Notes: a model not told the origin generated them from the letters alone. DNA of 49,385 nt from a virus (IMGVR_UViG_3300025010_000091:1-49385); one strand, 5' to 3'. Positions 8,463 through 18,657 are shown, counted from the first letter of the stretch. Translations and numbers: made by a program.

Positions 8463-9467
8463 TTAAGCTGTTTCTAACGCTACTGCTAAAATAAAGCTGT
8501 TGTTTGCAAAAGAGGAAGTTCCCGCAGGTACAACCCTATTCTCACAAATACAAATACTGGAATCATGTGTGGGAATGGTAAGAGTATCATTTTCTGCCCA
8601 AGTACCACCCCAGAATTCAGATTCAATTGTAAAGTAAGGACGGCTGCATCTAGGATTATTAGGTGCATAATCGGAGGTAATTATACCAGCGGCTAATGCA
8701 CCATATCTTGCACTGACACAATTAAACTGAGTGGCATTGGTGAAAGTAATAGTAAAAGTATCCTCTATTGTACCAATATTATCAAGCAAAAGTGGATACG
8801 TAGAATCATCAAAAGTACCAGCAGCAGATGATTTAACAAGAGTTCCATTTGTAGCTTTCAGAGAAGCAACTTCCAAAACTTTACTACACCTTGAACCTTC
8901 TGCCACTGTATAAGCATATTCTGTTACTGGTGTAAAAGTAAAAGAAATTTCAGTACCATCTATAGAAGGGGTACTATTCACCGTAACAAATTCTTCAGTA
9001 CCGGTAACAGCATCAGGAGTGGCTTTATTGGTTAATCGAATTACACTTCCATTTACAATAGAACCAGTTAAACCAGCTACGGGGAAAGTTCCTACAAATG
9101 TATTTCCCCCTACAGCTATATTAGTGGATAAAGTGGCTACGGTAAATTTTGCTTCCGTACCAACTATATCCCCTTGAGTCATGCCCTGGGTTCCTTGAAA
9201 GAACTGGACATAATCACCAGCAGGAGTTTCTTTATCCAACCACATCTTCAAACTTAAAGCTTCTTCTCTGTTTGCATTATGGTTGCACAAATACACGAAC
9301 CGTTTTTTATCAGAACCAGCAGTCCTTTCCGCAGAGAATACATTAGGGAATACATTTGCAGGGCTTCCAGAAGTAATCAAGTTATCCGAACGATGGCCAC
9401 CATTACTGGCATCATCAGATACTACCATAGATTTATAGAACTTTATTTCCGATGCCAAAATAGTCAT
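8463..9467 (-). CDS. Tail structural protein sharing a domain with the major tail protein
   Basis: 334 residues. The N-terminus (about 1-105) reads as a compact virion domain (LASEIKFYKSMVVSDDASNG, then KKRFVYLCNHNANREEAL). A later 65-residue stretch has the pattern DTFTITFTNATQFN - SDYAPNN - PYFTIESEFWGGTWAENDTL. This closely parallels a stretch in the major tail protein at 17767-18657. It lies immediately after a small tail protein and the tape measure, so it is likely a distal tail or tip component. The shared domain may be a surface-exposed Ig-like decoration. The exact role is unknown. Confidence 0.65.
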   Translation of the reverse strand: MTILASEIKFYKSMVVSDDASNGGHRSDNLITSGSPANVFPNVFSAERTAGSDKKRFVYLCNHNANREEALSLKMWLDKETPAGDYVQFFQGTQGMTQGDIVGTEAKFTVATLSTNIAVGGNTFVGTFPVAGLTGSIVNGSVIRLTNKATPDAVTGTEEFVTVNSTPSIDGTEISFTFTPVTEYAYTVAEGSRCSKVLEVASLKATNGTLVKSSAAGTFDDSTYPLLLDNIGTIEDTFTITFTNATQFNCVSARYGALAAGIITSDYAPNNPRCSRPYFTIESEFWGGTWAENDTLTIPTHDSSICICENRVVPAGTSSFANNSFILAVALETA

Positions 9468-9856
9468 ACATTAACCTCCGTTACAGTAAGAGTACCATAA
9501 TAAATATCCTCTGAAGAATGACCAACATAATCTCTTAAAGGAGTTACCGACAAACAATTTGCGGGAAATCTAATCTGACGAGAAATCCCATTATAAACTA
9601 AAGCAACTACAGCACCAGAAATTTCATACTGTTCAAATAATTCTATCTGTCTTCTGGTGAAGTAAGCTCTACCACCAGAATCAGAACCTTTAGCTTCCAG
9701 TACTATCTTTCTACCACCAGATAGTGTAGTTCTCTGAACGACCTCTCCACCATCAACATCTATAAAAGCATCCTCTGCCACTCTTGGTTCGGAGAACTCA
9801 TTTACCCAAAAGACACCATTATGTAACTGTTCTGAGGCTATATAAATTGGAATCAC
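9464..9856 (-). CDS. Small tail protein after the tape measure
   Basis: 130 residues, overlapping the tape measure and the next gene by 4 nt each. The middle has YFTRRQIELFEQYEISG, followed by VYNGISRQIRFP and LSVTPLRDYVGHSSEDIYYG. This is the arrangement of small distal-tail or tail-completion proteins that sit directly downstream of tape measure genes. It probably contributes to the tail tip or the distal tail ring. The assignment is from position and general pattern. Confidence 0.6.
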   Translation of the reverse strand: MIPIYIASEQLHNGVFWVNEFSEPRVAEDAFIDVDGGEVVQRTTLSGGRKIVLEAKGSDSGGRAYFTRRQIELFEQYEISGAVVALVYNGISRQIRFPANCLSVTPLRDYVGHSSEDIYYGTLTVTEVNV

Positions 9857-12800
9857 GATGACGCTCCCATTTCCATTTTTCTGATCATCTTCAGGAAAGA
9901 TTTTGCATTCAATGGATCTGCAATGATTGTGGCTGATTCCCCACCGAGAGTAACAGATACCGTTCCAAAGGATTGAAGTTTGCTCATTATATCTCCACCT
10001 GAAGCAGTAGTCAAGTTCCTAGAATTGGTAGAAAGTTTATTTCTCGTTGTAATGTTTTGATTTTTTATGGTATCAGCTATCATCCTGCCTACCGAAGAGA
10101 ATGGCTTATTTATTCCATTCATGAATCCTGGGGCAAGTGAATCCCAATAATCAGCAGATTCATTTCGGATAAACCATTCGCCTTTACGAGCTTTAACCAA
10201 TTCTGTATCTCTAGTAGAAGAAACTCCAGGGAATCTACCACCACTTGCATATCCCCGTACCCTTCCTCCTTGTGATTTTCCACTAACATTCTTGGTATGG
10301 ATTGTCACGTAAATATCTTCCGACAGTTTATTAAGAGCATCTACCACTTTGTTATAGGAAGATTTATCCAGTTTAGAAACTACTTCTGCTGGATCTTCCT
10401 TTATTGTGGCAATAGTGGTGTTCCATTCTTCTTCAACCTTCTTAAACATTTCATCCGTATTAACAGGAAAAATATCTCCACTTTCCTTTACTTTCTCTTT
10501 GAATTCTGCAATAGCGTTCTCCACTTCAGTAATGGCTATTGGTACTTCAAATCCTTGAATCTCACCACTCTGAATCTGAGAGTTCAAAGAACGAATCTTG
10601 TTTACCAGTTCCGTTGCAGAACCTTCAATATCCTGTGTAACAATTGGAATCTCTATTGGTCTACCATTCTTTATCTTATCTTCTGCTACTTGAATCATTC
10701 CAGGAATTTGTTCCAAGAACTTCAGAACAGTGGCATTCTTGTCAAATTGCAATGGAGAAGCTTTAAGAGAATCATAAAGTTTAGTAACTCTCTTTCCTGC
10801 CTCATCAATGGTTGTAACAAATTCTCTTCCACCATCTAATTCCAAAGTAATGGGTTTATCAGCTTCCACAGCAATAGCCTGAAGTTTAACAAACATCTCC
10901 TGTAATTTACCAGTAGCTACTTGACCACTTGCTGCAACCGTATTGTAAGCCTTCATTGCAGCATCAAGCTTTTCTGTTGGTGTAACATTCTCTGAGAACA
11001 GAGAATTTACACTGGCAGCTAAGTCTTTCACAATACCTGAAGCGGTTGTGGTGTCCATTGTTGTATTGATAACAGAAGTATTTACTCTTTCCATTACATG
11101 AGACAGGGCTTCCAATGACCGTGCGGCAGAATCAGAATCTCTTACTGTCTTATCGAATCCTGTATCCTCTGTCATTGAATCTTTGGAAGCGGATACACTT
11201 TTGGAAACCTGCTGCCATACACCATCTATTTTCGCTATATTCTCAGTTTCTTTAGCGGCGGCAGTTCCAGAATTCTTTACTTCCTGATTGTATTGCTGAA
11301 CATTTTTGGTTACTTGCTGCCATACACCATTTATTTTCTCTACTGAACTAATCTCTGTCTGGGAAACTCCGGCATTGGTAGATGTTTTATCTGCATTGGT
11401 AACGTCACCAGTATTTGTATTATGGTTCATTACTGTGTCTTGCTGACCATTAAGAATAGCAATTTTCTCTTTGGCTCTGGCAATCTCTGTATCAAGATTT
11501 TTCATCTCATTGGCATGCCGTCTATTCTCGGCAGCAATCCTTTCCCCTGATTCCTCTTTTGCTATTGCCACTTTCTCTTTGGCTTTCATTCTCTCATCAG
11601 CAATTTCTTTATCAATAGCTTTAACGGCTATATCCCGATCAACATTGATCAGTTCATCCATTGCTTTGGAAACCTGGGAAACACCGGCTACCGCTTTAGA
11701 AGGATTCTCCAAACTTTCATACAGAGAAGCAGAATCATCCAGTAACTTTTTAGCCTGATCCAGCATCTTTTCATCACTGGTAATTTTGGCTTTATTGAGA
11801 AGTTCTATTCCTTTTATATACTTCTGTTGAGCCCAAAGAGAATTATCATAATCTTTTGCCTCATCGGACATACCCTTTTGATGGATCTTACGGATCTTGT
11901 CCTGAAGACTTGACTGGTTTCCCGCTATGTCAGCGGAAGCCTTCTGATAAATATCTGCCCGTTTTTCCAGAAGGTCTTCAATCTTCTCTTGCAGGGATTT
12001 ATTAATCTCCAGGATTTTATCTCCCAGATCATCTTCTATCTCTGCAATTTTGGCATTAATTTCTTTGGTTTTATCTATCCGTTCATTTCCCCAATCTTTG
12101 ATCTTTTCTTCTAGTTCACCACGTTTCTGGTTTACTTCCTGCAAAGCTTTAGTTTCTTCCTGCAAGTATTTTGTGGAAGCATCTTTATACCGTTTCAATG
12201 CGGATGCCATAGCAACAGGATCACGGTCATTCTGGCTACTTAAAGCGGCATAGTGGCGTTTGGCTTCCTGTTCAATTTGCCTGTAAGTATCCAGAGAAAG
12301 TTGCAGTTTCTTTCGTTCTGATTGCTCTTTGGATACTAATCCCAATGCTTCCTGCTTCTCTGCATTCAGGATCAATTCGGCTAATGCCTCTTCAGCAGTT
12401 TCCTTGAACTCTTTGAATTGGGCAGCAAGTTCTTTCGGATCATATATGTTAGAGTTTATTTGGATAATCTTATCGGCGTAAGCTTGTCCAAGTTCTTCCT
12501 TCTGCTTCAGAAATTCTTCTTCCAATATCAAATTCTTTTCATAACGTACTGCTAATTTAGAATACTCTTGCTCATAGTTGGCATCAGCTTTTTTAATGGC
12601 CTCGTACCGTTTCATATCTTCACTTTCTATCATCTTCATAGAAAGTTCCATAGCCTGTTTTTCCAAACTAGATTTTGTTCTAATGTATTGGGTTACATCA
12701 ATTGTACCATCTTTGTACATCTTTGCATTGGCTTTGGCTGCCGCAGCTATTCCCTTCTTCTGTTCCTCAAATCCTTTAATCGTTTCTTTATTTAAATCAA

Positions 12801-15800
12801 GCACTCCCAATATTGCTATAGTATTTGCTCCAGAAATTCCTGATACAAAATCTTCATAGAAACTTCCAGCCTTATCAAACTCTGCTGACCACTTTTCTGC
12901 CAATCCATTTATTTCTGCATTCTTCAATTCTTTTGTTTCATTCACAAGCTGGATAACTGCCTGAATCTGGGTATCAGTAGCATTGGTCAAATACCCCATA
13001 TCTTTGGCTACTTTGATAATGGAATCTGTTGACATAGAATAATCAGCATCACCAGCCAACATCAACTTGTTTATAACTTCAGCGGCTTCCTTTTGCATCT
13101 GGTCAAAAGCAACTTTCATTGTTTTTCCCATAGCAGTAGAAGCAAAACCAACATCGTTCAAAGCAGTTTCCATATCTTTGAACGTAGCGTCACCATTCTT
13201 GAACTTTTTAACTATTTCAGACAAATCAAGGAGTTCTCCACCAGCATCCTTAATCTTCCTTTCAAATTCATCAGCACCAGGCAGATTAAAGAAAGGCAGG
13301 AATATATTGGGAATCTTGCTGAATAGATCCAAGGCAAATGCAGAAAATTCCAACAACTTTCCTTTTGCTGTATTGATAAACACATTCAGGTTGGACATAC
13401 TCTCTTCAAAAATCCTACCAGATGCTTCAAAAGCTTTCGCCAAGTTTATTGTTTCCAATTCTCTGGCTTTCTTATAGAAGTTATCTAAAGCGGTAGAACC
13501 CTCTTCAAACTGCCCTGTTAATGGATGAATGGCTGAAACTACCAAACGAGCAGAAGCAGCCAGAGCAGTATTGCCTTTACCGACTTCAATCAGTTTAGTC
13601 CGCAATTCAAATGCAGCATCCTTATATTCCTGAGTAGTCTTATCAAGACTGGCAATCTTCACTTCATAATCGGCAACTGAATCTGCAAGAGATTTAAATT
13701 CATTTGACAGGTTCTTGGATTCGTCATAACTTTCTTGCAGGTGTTTTCGGTACATGGAAAACCCTATACCTACCGCAGTTAAAGCAGTGGATATAGCAAC
13801 TATGGACCAACCTAATGGCCCTAAAGTTATATTGAAAACACCCATTGCAGTAGCAGCCGCGTATATTCTCGGAACAAGTGCGGTAAAATGACCAGCAAAT
13901 GCAGCAATCATAGTTCCAAAAGATGCAGCTTTAATAACCATAAAGGCGGCATACATAGCGGACAAAGCTACTGTAGCAATTCCTAATTGGATAATCAGGG
14001 CACCGAGAGGATTACCAGTTATGTAAACAATTATATCCAAGAATCCACGCATACTATCAATCAGGAAACCAAGAATTTTTGACAATCCCAGTTCACCCAA
14101 AGCTACTGCTACCAGTTTAGCCTTGTCATACATATTCTTCAAACGAGCGGCAAGACCTTCCATCTGTTTCGCTGCCATTACAGCAGCAGTTCCAGACTGG
14201 GAAACAGCCGACTTCATTTTATTGAAACCAGCTTCACCGTTAGATATAAGAGCAGTAACAGCAGAAGCACCACGAATACCAAACATTCGGAAAGCTTTCT
14301 CAGAAGTATTTACTACTACGGAAAGATTACCAATTATTTTCCCCATTGAGTGCATCTGAGGATTAAAATCATCAATAGACATACCGGCAGCTTTAATACC
14401 TGCCTGGAAATCTTCAGACGGTTTAACCAATCCTTCAAGAACCTGCCTCAAACCAGTACCAATAGTGGATGCCCTGATACCCTTGTTAGAAAGTTCTGAC
14501 ATTGCGGCAGCAGTATCTTCAAAGGTTACACCAGTTTCCTCTGCTACCGTACCAACATAGTTAAAGGCTACTCGTAATTTCTCTACATCAAGTTTTGATT
14601 TATTGATTGCATTGGCAAATACATCTGCAATATGGGAAGAATCAGTAGCCTTTATATTGAATACAGCCATTGCAGTAGTAACAAGATCAACCGATGTTGC
14701 CATATCAGAAAGAGTACCAGTGGACAAATCAGATACAGCCTGAATAGCTTCAATCGATTCTTGGGCAGTAAGACCAGCTTGTCCCAGAATCTTCATCCCT
14801 TCTGCAACTTCTTGAGCAGAGAATTTTGTACTACTGGCAACAGCTTTGATTGTCTTTCCCATCAAAGCAACTTCTCGGTCAGTTGCACCAGTAATAGACT
14901 GCAAATCTTTCAGGGATTGATCAAAGTCTATAATTGCTGCGGTGGCTAAACCAAATCCACCTACCATACCAGCAATAAATGTGGCAGCAGCAGCATAGGA
15001 AGCAAAAGACTTTATATGATCGATAACGTCAGCAGTAATCCTTTGGAAAATCGTCATAGCCTTTGCGGCATCTCTTGTAGCCTTAGCATGAAGCTTTAGC
15101 CTTGCCTCTGCTTTCTTGCCCTCTATATCACTACGACCGTAAGCCTTTACAACATTGTTTAATTCCTTGACGAAATCTCTGTTGGTTGTAGCAAGATCAT
15201 GATAGGTAGAACGGAGACGGACATTCGTTTTGTCCATCTTATCCTTACTTGCCAAGTTCTCCTTAATGGTAGTATTTTCCCTTTGCAGTTCTTCAAGACG
15301 TTTCTTGGCTACAGTAATTAAATCCTGATCGGATTTAGCACTGTTTATCTGGGCAGCAGTACGTTCATGGATTTTCTTTACGTTTGCCCCAGTAGTTTCG
15401 GCTAACCTTTTCTCAGCAGTTTCAATCTGTGAAGCTAAATTGGAGTATTGCTTATACGTGGAAATCTTATTATTTATGGCATTACCAATATCATCGTGTG
15501 GTTTCTTCTGTGCTTTCAATGCTTGAGCCTCCGCATGTAAAGCAGCAGTGGACTGACCAGTAATAGAAGAAACTCTATTAATAGCCTTCCGCAATTCTTC
15601 ATATTCTTTCTGTGGTTTCCGCAGAGCAGCAGTCAAAGCATTAGAAGATACTGCCGATGCATTAAAACCATCTTTCATCTTCTTAGCAGTATCTTCAGTT
15701 ATCTTTCCAGTCTTCTGTAAAGTGGTTACATGCTTGTTCCAAATAGATTCAGATCGTTTCATGTCCTCGTACTGATCACGAAAAGCTTGGGTAAGAACAC

Positions 15801-16893
15801 CATGCTTGTTCGCCATCTGAGCAAGACCTTTCAGGAACTTATCTGATTTTCCTTTGGAACTGTCTAATGCCTTTCCGTAGTCAAGAAGGCTTTGGGAACC
15901 TACTTTTACACCTAGCTGATTGAACCCTTTAGAAAGCATTCCCAGTTTACTAGCGGCCTCTTCCGTTAATCCTGAAAAGGCTTTAAGCCCCTTCTCATTC
16001 ATTACAGTGAAACCTGATGCAGAAGCTTTCAGGTCTTTCTGCAATACAGCTTGGGTAAGAGCTGCCAGTTTAGTATCTCTGGTCATCTGGGTAAAAGCTA
16101 CACCAGTACCAACAGCAGCAACTTTTGTCTTCTCCATTGCAGTATGCACACTCTGCAAGGCAGGAGCCCAAATCTTTGCCTGTTCATTATTGTACTGAAA
16201 TTTCTTACCTAAACTGGAAACGGCTTCACCGTAAGAATCAGATATCCCTTTTGCTTTCGATGTTTCTCTAGCATAGATAGACTGAGATTTGTTGAATGCA
16301 TCAATGGATTTAATCAGATTGGTGTTCATCCCCATAAGAGCATAGCCCTCTTTACGGACAAACTCCATATTGGAACCCACAAGTTTTAAATCACCAGATT
16401 TTAAACCACCCTTTATCTTAGAGAAATCTAAGGATTCAGCCCACTTCTGGATACTGGATTCAGAAGCACCACCAATTCTCATCTGCTGTTTCATATTCTG
16501 GATAGAAGCAGAAAACCGTTCTGTCCATGAAACAGCGCTCTTCAAAGCAGCACCAGAAGCAGTTCCCCCTTTAGAGAACAACATCCAGGCATCTTTAACC
16601 GCACCAATTTCTTTAGAATACTTCGTCATACTCTTGGTGTTTTCATCCACCAATTTAGAAGTATCTTTACCAGTTTTATGGAGATTTGTAAAAGATTGGG
16701 TTAAGCGATCAACAGCCATGCCAACATGACCGAGACTATCAGCAGTCTCGGTCTTACCCATGTTGTATAAATCTTTAGCTGTTGACTTGAGTTCCTTGCC
16801 TAATCCTCGGAAAGCACTGGCAAGAGTTTTGAATGCTTCGGTGGAACCACCTTTCAGGGCCGCTTTTAATCCAAGTTCTATTGTTTGAGCCAT
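9853..16893 (-). CDS. Tail tape measure protein
   Basis: 2346 residues, the largest gene of the window. It sets tail length and is probably threaded through the tail lumen. Residues 1-600 are long helices rich in Lys, Ala and Thr. Residues about 615-900 match the conserved tape-measure core (FDQSLKDLQSITGATDREVA, AVASSTKFSAQEVAEGM, ELSNKGIRASTIGTGLRQVL). Residues about 930-1050 contain hydrophobic stretches that could form membrane segments at DNA injection. Residues about 1400-1850 are strongly coiled-coil (KEINAKIAEIEDDLGDKILE). The N-terminus follows the assembly-chaperone pair, the order seen in lambda. No lysozyme or peptidase motif was noticed. Confidence 0.95.
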   Translation of the reverse strand: MAQTIELGLKAALKGGSTEAFKTLASAFRGLGKELKSTAKDLYNMGKTETADSLGHVGMAVDRLTQSFTNLHKTGKDTSKLVDENTKSMTKYSKEIGAVKDAWMLFSKGGTASGAALKSAVSWTERFSASIQNMKQQMRIGGASESSIQKWAESLDFSKIKGGLKSGDLKLVGSNMEFVRKEGYALMGMNTNLIKSIDAFNKSQSIYARETSKAKGISDSYGEAVSSLGKKFQYNNEQAKIWAPALQSVHTAMEKTKVAAVGTGVAFTQMTRDTKLAALTQAVLQKDLKASASGFTVMNEKGLKAFSGLTEEAASKLGMLSKGFNQLGVKVGSQSLLDYGKALDSSKGKSDKFLKGLAQMANKHGVLTQAFRDQYEDMKRSESIWNKHVTTLQKTGKITEDTAKKMKDGFNASAVSSNALTAALRKPQKEYEELRKAINRVSSITGQSTAALHAEAQALKAQKKPHDDIGNAINNKISTYKQYSNLASQIETAEKRLAETTGANVKKIHERTAAQINSAKSDQDLITVAKKRLEELQRENTTIKENLASKDKMDKTNVRLRSTYHDLATTNRDFVKELNNVVKAYGRSDIEGKKAEARLKLHAKATRDAAKAMTIFQRITADVIDHIKSFASYAAAATFIAGMVGGFGLATAAIIDFDQSLKDLQSITGATDREVALMGKTIKAVASSTKFSAQEVAEGMKILGQAGLTAQESIEAIQAVSDLSTGTLSDMATSVDLVTTAMAVFNIKATDSSHIADVFANAINKSKLDVEKLRVAFNYVGTVAEETGVTFEDTAAAMSELSNKGIRASTIGTGLRQVLEGLVKPSEDFQAGIKAAGMSIDDFNPQMHSMGKIIGNLSVVVNTSEKAFRMFGIRGASAVTALISNGEAGFNKMKSAVSQSGTAAVMAAKQMEGLAARLKNMYDKAKLVAVALGELGLSKILGFLIDSMRGFLDIIVYITGNPLGALIIQLGIATVALSAMYAAFMVIKAASFGTMIAAFAGHFTALVPRIYAAATAMGVFNITLGPLGWSIVAISTALTAVGIGFSMYRKHLQESYDESKNLSNEFKSLADSVADYEVKIASLDKTTQEYKDAAFELRTKLIEVGKGNTALAASARLVVSAIHPLTGQFEEGSTALDNFYKKARELETINLAKAFEASGRIFEESMSNLNVFINTAKGKLLEFSAFALDLFSKIPNIFLPFFNLPGADEFERKIKDAGGELLDLSEIVKKFKNGDATFKDMETALNDVGFASTAMGKTMKVAFDQMQKEAAEVINKLMLAGDADYSMSTDSIIKVAKDMGYLTNATDTQIQAVIQLVNETKELKNAEINGLAEKWSAEFDKAGSFYEDFVSGISGANTIAILGVLDLNKETIKGFEEQKKGIAAAAKANAKMYKDGTIDVTQYIRTKSSLEKQAMELSMKMIESEDMKRYEAIKKADANYEQEYSKLAVRYEKNLILEEEFLKQKEELGQAYADKIIQINSNIYDPKELAAQFKEFKETAEEALAELILNAEKQEALGLVSKEQSERKKLQLSLDTYRQIEQEAKRHYAALSSQNDRDPVAMASALKRYKDASTKYLQEETKALQEVNQKRGELEEKIKDWGNERIDKTKEINAKIAEIEDDLGDKILEINKSLQEKIEDLLEKRADIYQKASADIAGNQSSLQDKIRKIHQKGMSDEAKDYDNSLWAQQKYIKGIELLNKAKITSDEKMLDQAKKLLDDSASLYESLENPSKAVAGVSQVSKAMDELINVDRDIAVKAIDKEIADERMKAKEKVAIAKEESGERIAAENRRHANEMKNLDTEIARAKEKIAILNGQQDTVMNHNTNTGDVTNADKTSTNAGVSQTEISSVEKINGVWQQVTKNVQQYNQEVKNSGTAAAKETENIAKIDGVWQQVSKSVSASKDSMTEDTGFDKTVRDSDSAARSLEALSHVMERVNTSVINTTMDTTTASGIVKDLAASVNSLFSENVTPTEKLDAAMKAYNTVAASGQVATGKLQEMFVKLQAIAVEADKPITLELDGGREFVTTIDEAGKRVTKLYDSLKASPLQFDKNATVLKFLEQIPGMIQVAEDKIKNGRPIEIPIVTQDIEGSATELVNKIRSLNSQIQSGEIQGFEVPIAITEVENAIAEFKEKVKESGDIFPVNTDEMFKKVEEEWNTTIATIKEDPAEVVSKLDKSSYNKVVDALNKLSEDIYVTIHTKNVSGKSQGGRVRGYASGGRFPGVSSTRDTELVKARKGEWFIRNESADYWDSLAPGFMNGINKPFSSVGRMIADTIKNQNITTRNKLSTNSRNLTTASGGDIMSKLQSFGTVSVTLGGESATIIADPLNAKSFLKMIRKMEMGASS

Positions 16894-16894
16894 T

Positions 16895-17278
16895 TTAAAT
16901 ACTCTTTGTCAAAGGGTTTGCTGCCCAAGACCGATGTTTCCCTAACATGGCTTGAGTCATTTTCTCTCTTTCCTCTGGAGAGATATTTGTGTACTCTTCA
17001 GGATCACTAAACAATGGAACTTTCGTGTTATCTGATTGCGGTTCTTTTTTACTCTGTTTCTTACCACCCTTTAAAGACGTACCATGCAATGCTGCCTGAA
17101 ATTCATACTCTCTGGCAAGCTTTGACTGGTAGGCATCATACAAGAAATCAAACTGTTTTTTGGTTAAACCCCCTTGAAAGGAATGGTACTTGTAGAAATG
17201 GTCTACTGTGTAATTCGTAGAAAATATAAGTTCGGCTACTGCTTCGTCTGTGGTAATATATTCTTGATTTTCTTCCAC
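16895..17278 (-). CDS. Tail assembly chaperone, T-like extension made by -1 frameshift
   Basis: The frame gives 127 residues from a GTG at 17278, but no Shine-Dalgarno site precedes that GTG. The frame is open upstream to a lambda-type slippery heptamer at 17290-17296. A -1 slip there would append 131 residues to the first 134 residues of the upstream gene, making a 265-residue fusion like lambda gpGT. The extension is charged, with a basic linker (KGGKKQSKKEPQSDN) and an acidic segment (FSDPEEYTNISPEEREKM). In lambda the T part recruits the tail tube protein to the tape measure. The role is inferred from position, overlap and the slippery site. Confidence 0.8.
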   Translation of the reverse strand: MEENQEYITTDEAVAELIFSTNYTVDHFYKYHSFQGGLTKKQFDFLYDAYQSKLAREYEFQAALHGTSLKGGKKQSKKEPQSDNTKVPLFSDPEEYTNISPEEREKMTQAMLGKHRSWAANPLTKSI

Positions 17279-17691
17279 AGACCCTGAAACTTTCCCAAAG
17301 CACCTGAAAAGTTCATTTCATATATTTTTTCACAAAGATCGGCAAACTGTTCATTGGTTAAATCGTTCAGGGTAACTTCTTCCTCACAGATCATTTTCAA
17401 TATTTCAGTAAGGTTTTCCTGGATAGTGGTGATGATAAAGGAGACAGCTTCCGCAGAGAATGTATCACCATCTGCTTCCAGTTCCTGCATAAAGGCTATT
17501 ACATCCGGTCCATCGGGCTGTTCTACTGGCGGTAATGGTTCCTTTTTATTCAGTTCATGGAACTTGTAAAAAGCATTAGCTATAACGGAAGTAAACTTTA
17601 CTTCATCCGCCATAGACAGACAGTACAGGGTAATTAGTCTTGCAGAGCGTACACCAATTTCCAATGTATCAGATTTAACTGCTAAACTCAT
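17236..17691 (-). CDS. Tail assembly chaperone (G-like)
   Basis: 151 residues, helical and acidic, with AAGGAGAAATTACC upstream of the ATG. It lies between the major tail protein and the tape measure gene, the invariant place of siphovirus tail chaperones, which coat the tape measure during tail assembly. The last 43 nt overlap the next frame. The in-frame G GGA AAG heptamer lies at codons 132-134, so most ribosomes should make this short form and a minority the fusion. No domain is recognisable from sequence alone, which is usual for these fast-evolving proteins. Confidence 0.8.
   Translation of the reverse strand: MSLAVKSDTLEIGVRSARLITLYCLSMADEVKFTSVIANAFYKFHELNKKEPLPPVEQPDGPDVIAFMQELEADGDTFSAEAVSFIITTIQENLTEILKMICEEEVTLNDLTNEQFADLCEKIYEMNFSGALGKFQGLWKKIKNILPQTKQ
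17290..17296 (-). promoter_or_regulatory. Programmed -1 frameshift slippery site G GGA AAG
   Basis: On the minus strand the heptamer GGGAAAG is phased X XXY YYZ in the upstream chaperone frame (codons GGA AAG). After a -1 slip the next codons are GTT TCA GGG TCT GTG GAA, all sense and leading into the downstream frame. GGGAAAG is the heptamer used at the lambda G-T junction. No obvious strong pseudoknot was identified just downstream. Confidence 0.8.
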
Positions 17692-17715
17692 GGTAATTTC
17701 TCCTTAGAGATTAAG

Positions 17716-17741
17716 TGAGAGGGGAGTGGTTACCCCTCTCA
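17716..17741 (-). other. Hairpin between major tail protein and tail chaperone genes
   Basis: Perfect 9-bp inverted repeat TGAGAGGGG / CCCCTCTCA with an 8-nt loop, in the 75-nt gap after the major tail protein. There is no T-run after it on the minus strand. It is therefore better read as a partial attenuator or an mRNA-stabilising 3' stem than as a full terminator. This would help keep tail tube output above that of the chaperones and tape measure. Confidence 0.5.
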
Positions 17742-17766
17742 GAGATAAGGTAACTACTTGAAATAA

Positions 17767-18657
17767 TTAGTCAAAGAAAATCCGACCCAAAGGCATTGCG
17801 TCCCAAGCCGCGTCTCCACCAGAAGTTTCACTATCAGCACGTTTAGCCTCAAACGTAATCGGTGAAGCGGCAGCATCCTCTGCCTGAAGATCCAACTCGG
17901 TAGAAGCGGTAGCATTTGCCCGAGGAAAGATAATATACATATGGTTGGTGCCATTCGGATACGTGTAAACAGCTTCCATACGTACAAATGCAGGAGCAGA
18001 AAGAGCACCAAGCTTAATCTCGCCAGAATGGGCACCGTCATAAGCACCAGTTGCCTTATACTCTATAGTCTGGAAAGTGGCAACATCATTATCTGCCCAA
18101 GTACCAGAGAAGAAGTTTGCAGGAATGGTGAAGTAAGGGTCACCGCCATTATCTGGTGCGAAAGCTACGGATACAGTACCAGAACCAACAAAACCAGTAG
18201 CAGCACCAAATACATCAAAAGCTGTAGCCGATGTAAATGCTACGGTAAACTTATCGGTTACTGGACCAGCATCCTGAGTAACCGCAATTGCACCTGTAGT
18301 GGTACCAGCAGTAGATACTTTACTGAGGAATGTAGCGGTTGCAGCCTGAGCACCAACAGGATCAATACCACGAGCAAGTGCCAAGTTGTACGGGGTAATC
18401 TCCTTGAACTCACACTCAAGCTGTGAAGTTTCCCGGAGAGGAATGGACATATCCTCCAACTGTGGGAAACCAGAAAGAAGTTTCCAGTAATCGACAGAAC
18501 CTGTATACTTCGTACTGGCAAGAGCACCAATAGAAGCAGCAGGGAGCAATACTGGGTTAATGTTAGCAATGTTTGCAGCAGCAGCACCAACACGAATTTG
18601 TGCAAGTCCTAATGCTATAGTACTGGTGTCTTTGGTAACTGGCCCCGACCGACTCAT
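17767..18657 (-). CDS. Major tail (tube) protein
   Basis: 296 residues, with AAAGGAGAACAAATT before the ATG. Its position just upstream of the chaperone pair and tape measure identifies it as the tail tube subunit. The N-terminal 90 residues and the C-terminal 90 residues (SGEIKLGALSAPAFVRMEAV, then PITFEAKRADS) look like the tube core. Between them lies a 65-residue insert (DKFTVAFTSATAFD - FAPDNG - PYFTIPANFFSGTWADNDV). The same pattern occurs in the tail protein at 8463-9467. The insert probably projects from the tube surface. Confidence 0.8.
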   Translation of the reverse strand: MSRSGPVTKDTSTIALGLAQIRVGAAAANIANINPVLLPAASIGALASTKYTGSVDYWKLLSGFPQLEDMSIPLRETSQLECEFKEITPYNLALARGIDPVGAQAATATFLSKVSTAGTTTGAIAVTQDAGPVTDKFTVAFTSATAFDVFGAATGFVGSGTVSVAFAPDNGGDPYFTIPANFFSGTWADNDVATFQTIEYKATGAYDGAHSGEIKLGALSAPAFVRMEAVYTYPNGTNHMYIIFPRANATASTELDLQAEDAAASPITFEAKRADSETSGGDAAWDAMPLGRIFFD

